A stretch of 46,077 nucleotides of DNA, from contig NZ_CAKRGI010000019.1 of the NCBI RefSeq assembly GCF_934330165.1, forward strand, positions 1 through 46,077, written 5' to 3'. Made by a program: the position numbers and the translations under genes. How positions within the stretch are numbered: the stretch's first letter is position 1; the number at the start of each line of letters is the position of its first letter. Of the stretch, positions 17,107 through 24,996 are shown piece after piece. This DNA comes from an uncultured Mediterraneibacter sp. GTDB lineage: Bacteria > Bacillota > Clostridia > Lachnospirales > Lachnospiraceae. Under the pieces are notes generated by a model that saw only the letters and a program-made list of their open reading frames with translations, was not told the origin of the DNA and ran no database searches.

Positions 17107-17697
17107 ATGACAGATGAAAGATTGAAGCAGCAGTTAGAGTTTATACTGGAGATTGATAAGGAAAAAAATATTTTCCGTCAGACGCATCTTTCAGGACATG
17201 GAAGAAATGAAAATGATGCAGAGCATGCATGGCATATGGCGATCATGGCATATCTGTTAAGAGAATATTCAAATGAAGAGATCGATATTGCAAAGGTGAT
17301 GCTGATGTGCCTGATTCATGATATTGTGGAGATTGATGCAGGTGATACTTATGCGTATGATGCTGAAAATCTGAAGACGCAGAAAGCAAGAGAAGATGCT
17401 GCAAAGAAAAGGATCTTCTCATTTCTTCCATCAGAACAGAAAGAAGAGATGACTGCATTATTTGATGAGTTTGAAGCGTATGAAAGTGCGGAATCAAAAT
17501 TTGCACATGCAATGGATAATCTCCAGCCTTTGCTTTTAAATAACAGTAATGGTGGTGCAGACTGGAGAGAACATCAAGTGACGGCAGAGCAGGTATACGG
17601 CAGACAGAGTAAGACACAGAAGGGATCTAAGAGACTGTATGAAGTGATTGATCAGCTGCTCAGGGAGAATATTGAAAAAGGAAATATTATTGTATAA
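17107..17697 (+). CDS. HD domain phosphohydrolase (YfbR/HDDC2-like)
   Basis: A 196-residue HD-superfamily protein. The metal ligands are visible as the His of GRNENDAEHAWH, the His-Asp pair in MCLIHDIVEIDAGDTY, and a distal Asp in AHAMDNLQPLLLN. This arrangement and size match HDDC2/YfbR-type 5'-deoxynucleotidases that dephosphorylate deoxynucleoside monophosphates; activity is inferred from the family. ATG 17107 follows GGAGGAGA at about 8 bases; an in-frame TTG at 17077 has no ribosome site. It is read alone, from a promoter region that holds a structured repeat. Confidence 0.9.
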   Translation: MTDERLKQQLEFILEIDKEKNIFRQTHLSGHGRNENDAEHAWHMAIMAYLLREYSNEEIDIAKVMLMCLIHDIVEIDAGDTYAYDAENLKTQKAREDAAKKRIFSFLPSEQKEEMTALFDEFEAYESAESKFAHAMDNLQPLLLNNSNGGADWREHQVTAEQVYGRQSKTQKGSKRLYEVIDQLLRENIEKGNIIV

Positions 17698-17791
17698 TCC
17701 CCCATGATTTCCATATACTAACTCCAAAACTAATATATAGCAAAAGCGTGGAAGGATTCATGCCGAGGTATGGAATTGGAGGAAAATAGTT

Positions 17792-18331
17792 GTGAAAGCG
17801 ACAGGGATAGTCAGGCGGATCGATGATCTTGGGCGGGTTGTCGTGCCAAAAGAAATCAGAAAGACACTGAGGATCAGGGAAGGCGATCCACTTGAAATTT
17901 TTACAGACAGAGAAGGAAAGATTATTTTAAAAAAGTATTCCCCGGTGGGAGAACTGGGGGCGAATGCAGCTATTTTAGCAGAAAGTATCGCAAGAACACT
18001 GGGCTGTACCGTCTGCATTACTGATCTGGATCAGGTGGTTGCAGCATCGGGGGCAGGAAGCAGAGAGCTGAAAGGGCAGTATATCAGTGAAGAACTGGAG
18101 CATGTGATACAGGAGAGAAAGCAACGTACTGCAAAAATGGGAGAGAAGCACTATGTTCAGGCAGTACAGGGGATGGGAGAGTTCTGTCTGGAGACGATCT
18201 GCCCCATCATCAGCGGAGGTGATGTAACAGGGGCCGTGCTGCTTCTGGAAAAAGAAGAAAAGAAAAATCCGGAGCTGGATGAGAAAATGGCTCAGGGGGC
18301 AGCAGACTTTCTGGGAAGGCAGATGGGATAA
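17792..18331 (+). CDS. spoVT: Stage V sporulation regulator SpoVT
   Basis: A 179-residue AbrB-family transcription factor. The N-terminal swapped-hairpin DNA-binding domain is unmistakable: MKATGIVRRIDDLGRVVVPKEIRKTLRIREGDPLEIF. The C-terminal part (about 55-179) is a GAF-like domain. SpoVT tunes late forespore gene expression, so this organism probably forms spores or descends from spore formers. It starts with GTG at 17792, with TTGGAGG about 9 bases before. I could not place a clear sigma-G promoter upstream. Confidence 0.93.
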   Translation: MKATGIVRRIDDLGRVVVPKEIRKTLRIREGDPLEIFTDREGKIILKKYSPVGELGANAAILAESIARTLGCTVCITDLDQVVAASGAGSRELKGQYISEELEHVIQERKQRTAKMGEKHYVQAVQGMGEFCLETICPIISGGDVTGAVLLLEKEEKKNPELDEKMAQGAADFLGRQMG

Positions 18332-18352
18332 GAGAATCCGATGTCATAATTT

Positions 18353-18413
18353 CCGGGATCAGCTCATAAACTATAGCAGTGGGAGAGAGTACTGTAGTTT
18401 ATGGGAAACCCGG
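18353..18413 (+). promoter_or_regulatory. Long inverted repeat touching the TIGR04086 ribosome site
   Basis: CATAAACTA (18365-18373) plus CAGT (18377-18380) pair with ACTG (18391-18394) and TAGTTTATG (18395-18403), leaving a 3-base bulge. An outer CCGGG (18353-18357) can pair with CCCGG (18409-18413), whose last base begins the ribosome site. There is no T-run, so it is not an intrinsic terminator; a translational or processing element is possible. Confidence 0.5.
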
Positions 18414-18423
18414 GAGGAGACAG

Positions 18424-18810
18424 ATGGACAGGAAAAATGAGAATCAGTTTCAGGTGAAAAAGACGGCGTCAGATATGGTGAAATCGTTGCTTGCTGCGTA
18501 TGTTGTTACCGGCATCTTTTTACTTATCCTGACGCTTCTGCTTTATAAGATGGGGCTGAGTGAACAGAATGTAAATATTGGAGTGATCCTGATCTACGTA
18601 ATCGCGACGTTTTCAGGAGGATTCGTAATGGGAAAACTTTCCATGACGCATCAATTTCTGTGGGGACTTCTGGCGGGGGTTCTGTATTGGGGACTGCTGA
18701 TGCTGATCTCTTTGGGAATCTATCATTCACTGCAGGCTGAAATGGGGAGCCTTCTTACAACGCTTCTTTTGTGTGCAGGCGGAGGAATGCTGGGAGGAAT
18801 GGTTTCCTGA
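18424..18810 (+). CDS. TIGR04086 family membrane protein
   Basis: A 128-residue protein with a charged N-terminus (MDRKNENQFQVKKTASDMVKS) and four hydrophobic segments ending GGGMLGGMVS. It matches the small Clostridia membrane protein family TIGR04086, typically found near yajC, the SCIFF genes and secDF, exactly as here. Function is unknown; location suggests a link to export. ATG 18424 follows GGGAGGAG at 5-6 bases; an in-frame ATG at 18379 lies inside the upstream inverted repeat and lacks a ribosome site. Confidence 0.85.
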   Translation: MDRKNENQFQVKKTASDMVKSLLAAYVVTGIFLLILTLLLYKMGLSEQNVNIGVILIYVIATFSGGFVMGKLSMTHQFLWGLLAGVLYWGLLMLISLGIYHSLQAEMGSLLTTLLLCAGGGMLGGMVS

Positions 18811-18876
18811 TTACTGAGCGATCAGGTAAAAGCTAAATTGAAAATGTTCATGATTCTGTAAAAGAGGAAAAAACTC

Positions 18877-18905
18877 TTTAAAAAAGCACCGCCTTATGCT
18901 ATAAT
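18877..18905 (+). promoter_or_regulatory. Promoter of scfA
   Basis: TTTAAA (18877-18882), a 17-base spacer and a perfect TATAAT (18900-18905) preceded by TGC, making an extended -10. It lies 36 bases before the scfA start. Confidence 0.75.
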
Positions 18906-18941
18906 AGCAAAAGCAATATGTTCGATAGAGGAGGAATAGAA

Positions 18942-19085
18942 ATGAAGCATATTAAGACGCTGAATACTCAGACACTGAACCATACAGTAAAAAAAGGCGG
19001 ATGCGGTGAGTGCCAGACATCCTGTCAGTCAGCATGCAAGACATCCTGTACAGTAGGAAACCAGACTTGCGAGAACAGAAAATAA
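18942..19085 (+). CDS. scfA: SCIFF RiPP precursor peptide (six Cys in forty-five)
   Basis: A 47-residue peptide beginning MKHIKTLNTQTLNHTVKKGG, with six cysteines at 21, 24, 28, 32, 36 and 43. This is the near-invariant SCIFF peptide of Clostridia. The maturase joins cysteine sulfur to a threonine alpha-carbon; in the characterised homologue the link is, from memory, Cys32 to Thr37, and both residues are at those positions here. The biological role is unknown. GGAGGAA precedes the ATG. It has its own extended -10 promoter and is separated from the maturase gene by a hairpin. Confidence 0.96.
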   Translation: MKHIKTLNTQTLNHTVKKGGCGECQTSCQSACKTSCTVGNQTCENRK

Positions 19086-19113
19086 TGCGGCATTGACCCG
19101 GAAGTTTGAAGGG

Positions 19114-19139
19114 AGGGCAGCGATGAGAGTCGCTGCCTT
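19114..19139 (+). terminator. Hairpin between scfA and scfB (partial terminator or stabiliser)
   Basis: A 10-bp stem (19114-19123 with 19130-19139) around the loop TGAGAG, rich in G and C. The tail ATGCTTGTCTT is only mildly T-rich, so it probably lets some transcription through. Confidence 0.55.
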
Positions 19140-19188
19140 ATGCTTGTCTTAAGGGAAAGTTATAAAATACAGAAAGTGAGGTATTGGT

Positions 19189-20583
19189 GTGATACATCAG
19201 TATCAGAATAATGGATATAATATCGTTCTTGATGTGAACAGCGGTGCGGTTCATGTAGTAGATCAGGAAGCTTATGATGTGATCGCAGTTCTGAATGAAA
19301 TGAACGCAGAGCATACACCGGAGACGCTGAAGACACCGGAGACGGAAACGGTGTTGAAAGAAAAGCTCGGGGACAGATATACGGAGGAAGACCTGAAGGA
19401 TATTCTGGAGGCGGTAACAGAGCTGACAGAGCAGGGAAGACTCTTTACAAAGGATATTTATGAAAATTTAATCGGTATTGTCAAGCAGAGAAAAACCGTA
19501 GTCAAGGCATTATGTCTGCATATCGCACATGACTGCAACCTTGCCTGTCAGTACTGCTTTGCAGAAGAAGGAGAGTACCACGGAAGACGTGCTTTGATGT
19601 CTTATGAGGTGGGAAAGAAAGCACTGGATTTCCTGGTGGCAAATTCAGGAAGCAGAAGAAATCTTGAAGTAGATTTCTTTGGCGGAGAACCTCTGATGAA
19701 CTGGAAGGTTGTCAAGGAGCTGGTTGCTTATGGAAGAGAGCTGGAGAAGCAGTATGATAAGCATTTCCGTTTTACACTGACAACGAACGGGGTACTTCTG
19801 AATGAGGAAGTACAGGAGTTCGTGAACCGTGAGATGGATAATGTAGTGCTGAGTCTTGACGGACGAAAGGAAGTCAATGACCGGATGCGTCCGTTCAGGA
19901 ATGGAAAGGGAAGTTATGATCTGATCGTTCCGAAGTTCCAGAAACTGGCAGAGAGCCGGAATCAGCAGAAATATTATATACGTGGTACATTTACAAGAAA
20001 TAATCTTGATTTTTCAAAAGATGTGGAGCATTTTGCAGATCTTGGATTTGAGCAGGTATCGATTGAGCCGGTTGTCGGTGAAGATACAGACCCATATGCG
20101 ATCCAGAAAGACGATCTCCCACAGATCTTTGAAGAATATGACAGACTTGCAAAGATGATCATCGACAGGGAAAAGAGCGGAAGAGGATTCAATTTCTTCC
20201 ACTTTATGATCGACCTCGAAGGAGGTCCGTGTGTGTCGAAGCGTCTTTCCGGATGTGGATCCGGAACCGAATACCTGGCTGTGACACCGTGGGGAGATCT
20301 GTACCCGTGTCATCAGTTTGTGGGTCAGGAAGAGTTCCTCATGGGAAATGTCGATGAGGGCATTGTGAAACCGGAGATTGCGGAAGAATTTCGCGGATGC
20401 AGCGTTTACTCGAAAGAGAGCTGTAAGACCTGTTTTGCAAGGTTTTACTGCAGTGGCGGCTGTATGGCAAATTCTTACAAGTTCCACCATACCATCAATG
20501 ATACATATGAAGTGAGCTGCGAGATGGAAAGAAAGCGTGTGGAATGTGCGATCATGATAAAAGCTGCGTTGGCAGACAAGTAA
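19189..20583 (+). CDS. scfB: SCIFF maturase, radical SAM/SPASM thioether-forming enzyme
   Basis: A 464-residue enzyme. Residues 1-95 form a RiPP-recognition (PqqD-like) domain with DVNSGAVHVVDQEAYDVI. The radical SAM cluster motif CNLACQYC has Cys116, Cys120 and Cys123. The C-terminal SPASM region carries the auxiliary-cluster cysteines, from GGPCVSKRLSGCGSG through YPCHQF, CSVYSKESCKTC and YCSGGC to SCEMERKRVEC. It crosslinks the SCIFF peptide encoded just upstream. It starts with GTG at 19189 behind GAAAGTGAGG. secDF follows after 16 bases, so it is probably in the same transcript. Confidence 0.97.
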   Translation: MIHQYQNNGYNIVLDVNSGAVHVVDQEAYDVIAVLNEMNAEHTPETLKTPETETVLKEKLGDRYTEEDLKDILEAVTELTEQGRLFTKDIYENLIGIVKQRKTVVKALCLHIAHDCNLACQYCFAEEGEYHGRRALMSYEVGKKALDFLVANSGSRRNLEVDFFGGEPLMNWKVVKELVAYGRELEKQYDKHFRFTLTTNGVLLNEEVQEFVNREMDNVVLSLDGRKEVNDRMRPFRNGKGSYDLIVPKFQKLAESRNQQKYYIRGTFTRNNLDFSKDVEHFADLGFEQVSIEPVVGEDTDPYAIQKDDLPQIFEEYDRLAKMIIDREKSGRGFNFFHFMIDLEGGPCVSKRLSGCGSGTEYLAVTPWGDLYPCHQFVGQEEFLMGNVDEGIVKPEIAEEFRGCSVYSKESCKTCFARFYCSGGCMANSYKFHHTINDTYEVSCEMERKRVECAIMIKAALADK

Positions 20584-20599
20584 GAAAGGAAAATGAGAG

Positions 20600-22990
20600 A
20601 TGAAAAAAGGTAAAAGTTTTCTCAGCCTGTTCCTCGTCATTGCCGTAACGGTTCTCTTTGGAGTATCCTGTATGTATGGTGTTGACCTGAAAGGGACAGG
20701 AGCTGCGAAGAACATCAATCTCGGTCTTGATCTTGAAGGTGGTGTAAGTATCACTTATCAGGTTAAGGGAGACAATCCGTCCCAGAAGGACATGGATGAT
20801 ACTGTATACAAGCTGCAGAAGCGTGTAGAACAGTACAGTACAGAGGCTCAGGCTTATCAGGTAGGAGATAACCGTATCAGTATTGAGATCCCTGGAGTAA
20901 ATGATGCAAATGCGATCCTGGAAGAACTGGGACAGCCGGGTTCACTTTACTTTATCAAGCATAAGGACAGTGCCGGTGAAGAGAACTATACGCTTGGCTC
21001 TTCGGGGTATGTGCTGAATAAGACGATCGATGAACTCAAAGAAAGCGACTCGATCGTACTGACCGGATCAGAAGTAAAGACTGCTTCTGCCGGACAGATC
21101 TCTGATTCTACAACCGGAAACAAAGAGTATGTTGTGGATCTGGAACTGACAACAGAAGGTACTGAAAAGTTCAAAGAGGCAACCCAGGAAGCTGTTAATA
21201 ACAGCAATGATACGATCGCAATCTATTATGATGGCGAACTGATCAGTGTGCCGAAGGTTAATACGGTGATCGAGAATGGTAAAGCACAGATCACGGGCTC
21301 TATGACTTATGAAGAGGCAGATAATATTGCATCTACGATCCGTATCGGTGGTCTGAATGTAGAACTGGAAGAGCTGAGTTCAGAAGTAGTAGGAGCACAG
21401 CTTGGTCAGGAAGCAGTAAGCACAAGCCTGATCGCCGGTGCAATTGGTCTTGCACTGGTATGTATTTTCATGTGCTGGGTATATCTTCTTCCGGGACTTG
21501 CAGCCAGCATGGCACTGCTGCTTTATACAGAGATCACACTGCTTTTCCTGAATGCATTTGATATCACACTGACATTACCGGGTATCGCAGGTATCATCCT
21601 TGGTATTGGTATGGCGGTGGATGCGAACGTAATTATTTTCGCACGTGTGAAAGAAGAACTTACAGCCGGCAAGTCTGTTCATGTAGCATTGAAATCCGGT
21701 TTCCACAAGGCGATGTCAGCCATCATCGATGGAAATGTGACAACACTGATCGCAGCAGGTGTGCTGTGGCTTCGCGGAAGCGGATCTGTCAAGGGATTTG
21801 CACAGACACTGGCACTTGGTATCGTAATCTCCATGTTTACGGCACTGGTGATCACAAGACTGATCATTTTCTCTTTCTATGGAGCTGGTATCCATAATGT
21901 AAAAGCTTACGGAAGACATCTGAAAGAACGCAAGCCATTTGACTTCCTTGGAAAGAAGAAACTCTTCTTTGTTCTGTCGATCATTCTCTGCCTGTGCGGA
22001 CCGGTTATGATGGGCGTGAACCATGCAAGAGGAATCGGGGCAATGAACTACAGCCTTGACTTTGTCGGAGGAACATCCACGAATGTTACATTTGATAAAG
22101 AATATACTCTTGATGAGATTGATAAAAATATGATCCCGAGTATGGAAGAGATCACCGGAGATAAGAATATCCAGGTTCAGACGGTAAAGGGAACGAACCA
22201 GGTTGTATTTAAGACGCAGACACTGGATCTGACAAAGAGAGAGGCTCTCGCATCTTATCTGAATGAAAATTATGGCGTTGAGACAAAAGATATTGCAACA
22301 GAAAATATCAGTTCCACAGTAAGTTCTGAGATGCGTGTGGATGCAGTCATTGCTGTGATCATTGCTACGATCTGTATGCTGCTTTATATCTGGTTCCGTT
22401 TCAAGGATATCCGTTTTGCGACAAGTGCTGTTGTTGCACTGGTACATGACGTACTGGTAGTTCTTGGATTCTATGTGATCGCAAGAGTATCTGTCGGAAA
22501 TACATTCATTGCAGTTATGCTTACCATCGTAGGATATTCTATCAATGGTACGATCGTTATCTTCGACCGTATCAGAGAAGAACTGAAGACGAAGTCCAAG
22601 GCAGAAGATCTGAAGGATCTTGTAAACCGCTGCATTACGCAGACACTGACAAGAACGATCTATACCAATATTACGACATTTATCATGGTTGTTGTACTTT
22701 ATATTCTTGGTGTCAGCTCCATCAAAGAATTCGCAGCTCCTCTGATGGTAGGTATCGTATGTGGTGCTTATACATCTGTATGCATTACCGGTGCACTCTG
22801 GTATGTAATGAAGACGAAGATCGGTGCAAAGGCTGCCACGGTTTCTAACGGAACAAAAGCCATTGCTGATACAAAGAAGGCTGAACAGGCAGATAGTTCC
22901 GAAGCTTTGGCTGATGGAAATACTGCAAAGAGCGGTAAGAAAAAAGGAAAGAAAAAGTCCTTTAAAGATAAGAAAAAGAAAAATAAATAA
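20600..22990 (+). CDS. secDF: Protein translocase subunit SecDF (fused)
   Basis: A 796-residue fusion of SecD and SecF. The SecD part opens with a membrane helix and has GLDLEGGVSITY and the second-domain segment LPGIAGIILGIGMAVDANVIIFARVKEEL. The SecF part from about residue 450 has NYSLDFVGGTS, then VMLTIVGYSINGTIVIFDRIRE. These proteins use ion flow to pull proteins through SecYEG. The C-terminal 20 residues are lysine-rich (KKGKKKSFKDKKKKNK). Many Firmicutes carry secD and secF as separate genes; fusion also occurs. It is 16 bases after scfB, a recurring Clostridia arrangement. Confidence 0.96.
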   Translation: MKKGKSFLSLFLVIAVTVLFGVSCMYGVDLKGTGAAKNINLGLDLEGGVSITYQVKGDNPSQKDMDDTVYKLQKRVEQYSTEAQAYQVGDNRISIEIPGVNDANAILEELGQPGSLYFIKHKDSAGEENYTLGSSGYVLNKTIDELKESDSIVLTGSEVKTASAGQISDSTTGNKEYVVDLELTTEGTEKFKEATQEAVNNSNDTIAIYYDGELISVPKVNTVIENGKAQITGSMTYEEADNIASTIRIGGLNVELEELSSEVVGAQLGQEAVSTSLIAGAIGLALVCIFMCWVYLLPGLAASMALLLYTEITLLFLNAFDITLTLPGIAGIILGIGMAVDANVIIFARVKEELTAGKSVHVALKSGFHKAMSAIIDGNVTTLIAAGVLWLRGSGSVKGFAQTLALGIVISMFTALVITRLIIFSFYGAGIHNVKAYGRHLKERKPFDFLGKKKLFFVLSIILCLCGPVMMGVNHARGIGAMNYSLDFVGGTSTNVTFDKEYTLDEIDKNMIPSMEEITGDKNIQVQTVKGTNQVVFKTQTLDLTKREALASYLNENYGVETKDIATENISSTVSSEMRVDAVIAVIIATICMLLYIWFRFKDIRFATSAVVALVHDVLVVLGFYVIARVSVGNTFIAVMLTIVGYSINGTIVIFDRIREELKTKSKAEDLKDLVNRCITQTLTRTIYTNITTFIMVVVLYILGVSSIKEFAAPLMVGIVCGAYTSVCITGALWYVMKTKIGAKAATVSNGTKAIADTKKAEQADSSEALADGNTAKSGKKKGKKKSFKDKKKKNK

Positions 22991-23100
22991 GCATTGAAGT
23001 TTCAGCCTGCTTTATGGCAGACATTCACAGGAAGCCTGTTCCGGCAGTAAAGCCGGACGGGCTTCTGTTCGTTTCAGTAGAGAACAGGAGAAAAGGACAG

Positions 23101-24813
23101 ATGGCAAAGTGGTTTATCAATATGAAAAAAGCAGATTTCAACGGAATTGCCAGGAAATATGGAGTTTCCCAGGTGATCGCAAGGATCATGAGAAACCGGG
23201 AAGTCAGGACAGATGAGGAAATCAATCTGTATCTGAATGGCACACCAGGAGATCTTTATGACGGACGGCTGATGAAAGATATGGAATGTGCGGTTTCGAT
23301 TTTGAAAGAGAAGATTGCAGAAGGGAAAAAAATCCGCATCATAGGTGATTATGATATTGATGGGGTGAATTCTACTTATATTTTGCAGAAAGGACTGGAA
23401 CTGGCAGGTGCGGATGTGGATACAGATATTCCGCACAGGATCAAAGATGGTTACGGTCTGAACCGTGCATTAGTTGACCGTGCATACCGGGATGGGGTTG
23501 ATACGATCCTCACCTGTGATAATGGAATTGCGGCAATTGATGAGATCGCATATGGAAAAGAAAAAGGGATGACGGTGATCGTGACGGATCATCATGAAGT
23601 GAAATTCAAAGAAGAAAATGGTGTTCGCATTTATCAGGTTCCGGCAGCAGATGCGGTGATCGATCCACATCAGGAAGACTGTAATTATCCATATAAAGAG
23701 CTTTGCGGAGCAGGAGTTGCCTATAAACTGGTGAGGGTATTGCTGGAAGAACTGGAGATCGATCCGGCAAAAGCAGAATATCTGATCGAGAATGTCGCGA
23801 TCGCTACGATCGGCGATGTGGTAAATCTGACAGGAGAGAACAGGATATTTGTCAGGACGGGTCTGGAAATGCTGAAAAAGACGAAGAATGAAGGGCTGAA
23901 GGCATTGTTTGAATGTACAGGAATCGATGTGGAAAATCTGAATACCTATCATATTGGTTTTGTCATCGGCCCATGTATCAATGCCTGTGGAAGACTTGAT
24001 ACGGCAAAAAGAGCATTGGAACTGCTCAATGCACCGGGACGCAGAGAAGCAGTGATGATGGCAGAAGATCTGAAAGCACTCAATGAAAGCCGGAAGGAAA
24101 TGACGGAAAAGGGTGTAGAACGGGCAGTTGAAATGATTGAAACTTCCGTTCTGAAAAAAGACAGTGTTCTGGTTGTCTATCTGCCGGACTGTCATGAAAG
24201 TATTGCCGGTATCATTGCAGGAAGACTGAAAGAACGCTATTATCGTCCGACTTTCGTATTGACGAAGACAGAAAATGGAGCAAAAGGATCAGGACGTTCC
24301 ATTGAAGCGTATGATATGTTCGCAGAGATGAACCGGTGTGCGGAACTGTTCACCCGATTCGGCGGACATAAACTGGCAGCCGGTCTTTCTCTGCCTGAGG
24401 AAAATATTGGATCATTCAGAAAGAAGATCAATGAACTGTCACAACTGACAGAGGAGGATATGCAGGAGCGGGTATCGATTGATCTATGCCTTCCATTTGA
24501 ATATATTGATGAGAACCTGATCGCAGAACTGAAAAGATTAGAGCCTTTTGGCATGGGAAATGAAAAACCTAAATTTGCAGACAGAAATCTCAGTGTGATC
24601 GATCCGAGGATCTTTGGAAAGAACCGGAATGTATTAAAGTGCAGGCTGAGAAATGAACGAGGCATGCAGATGGATGGGATTTATTTCGGAGATGTAGAAG
24701 AGTGTCTGGAAGTGATGGAACAAAGAAAAGTAATGCCTCTGACTTTTTACCCGAAGATCAACGAATATATGGGAAAAAGAAGTATTCAGCTTGAAATTGT
24801 AAATTATCAGTAA
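23101..24813 (+). CDS. recJ: Single-stranded-DNA-specific exonuclease RecJ
   Basis: A 570-residue DHH-family nuclease. Motif I is RIIGDYDIDGVNS (about residues 79-91) and the DHH motif is VTDHHEV (Asp163-His165). GPCINACGRLDTA lies in the core, and the DHHA1 part has FGGHKLAAGLSL. RecJ degrades single-stranded DNA 5' to 3' in recombination and repair. ATG 23101 follows GGAGAAAAGGAC; an upstream in-frame ATG at 23014 would add 29 residues without a proper ribosome site. The 110-base gap from secDF holds no clear terminator. Confidence 0.92.
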   Translation: MAKWFINMKKADFNGIARKYGVSQVIARIMRNREVRTDEEINLYLNGTPGDLYDGRLMKDMECAVSILKEKIAEGKKIRIIGDYDIDGVNSTYILQKGLELAGADVDTDIPHRIKDGYGLNRALVDRAYRDGVDTILTCDNGIAAIDEIAYGKEKGMTVIVTDHHEVKFKEENGVRIYQVPAADAVIDPHQEDCNYPYKELCGAGVAYKLVRVLLEELEIDPAKAEYLIENVAIATIGDVVNLTGENRIFVRTGLEMLKKTKNEGLKALFECTGIDVENLNTYHIGFVIGPCINACGRLDTAKRALELLNAPGRREAVMMAEDLKALNESRKEMTEKGVERAVEMIETSVLKKDSVLVVYLPDCHESIAGIIAGRLKERYYRPTFVLTKTENGAKGSGRSIEAYDMFAEMNRCAELFTRFGGHKLAAGLSLPEENIGSFRKKINELSQLTEEDMQERVSIDLCLPFEYIDENLIAELKRLEPFGMGNEKPKFADRNLSVIDPRIFGKNRNVLKCRLRNERGMQMDGIYFGDVEECLEVMEQRKVMPLTFYPKINEYMGKRSIQLEIVNYQ

Positions 24814-24881
24814 GGAACGAGTGAATTATCGGAATTTCACGTGCAATATGCTCAAATTGCACAACAGTTGGAAGTTGTTGT

Positions 24882-24909
24882 TTGAAAATGGGGAAAATGG
24901 TGTTATACT
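24882..24909 (+). promoter_or_regulatory. Candidate promoter of relA
   Basis: TTGAAA (24882-24887) and TATACT (24904-24909) with a 16-base spacer. A small hairpin GTGCAAT/ATTGCAC lies at 24841-24862, just before it. Confidence 0.55.
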
Positions 24910-24996
24910 TAATGATATTAAGTTGAGATGTACCCAAAAGCAGATAATCTGGTGTACAGATTCAGATACAAAGGATGAGTGAAAGGGGAAGTCGAT

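Noticed and set aside
17698..17791. Sigma-G promoter for spoVT
   Set aside because: No convincing match to the forespore -35/-10 consensus; a TTCCAT/TAATAT pair exists but is weak.
21716..22447. Minus-strand open frame opposite secDF
   Set aside because: Shadow of secDF; low-complexity Cys/Asp composition and no homology I recognise.
23470..24195. Minus-strand open frame opposite recJ
   Set aside because: Shadow of recJ, for the same reasons.
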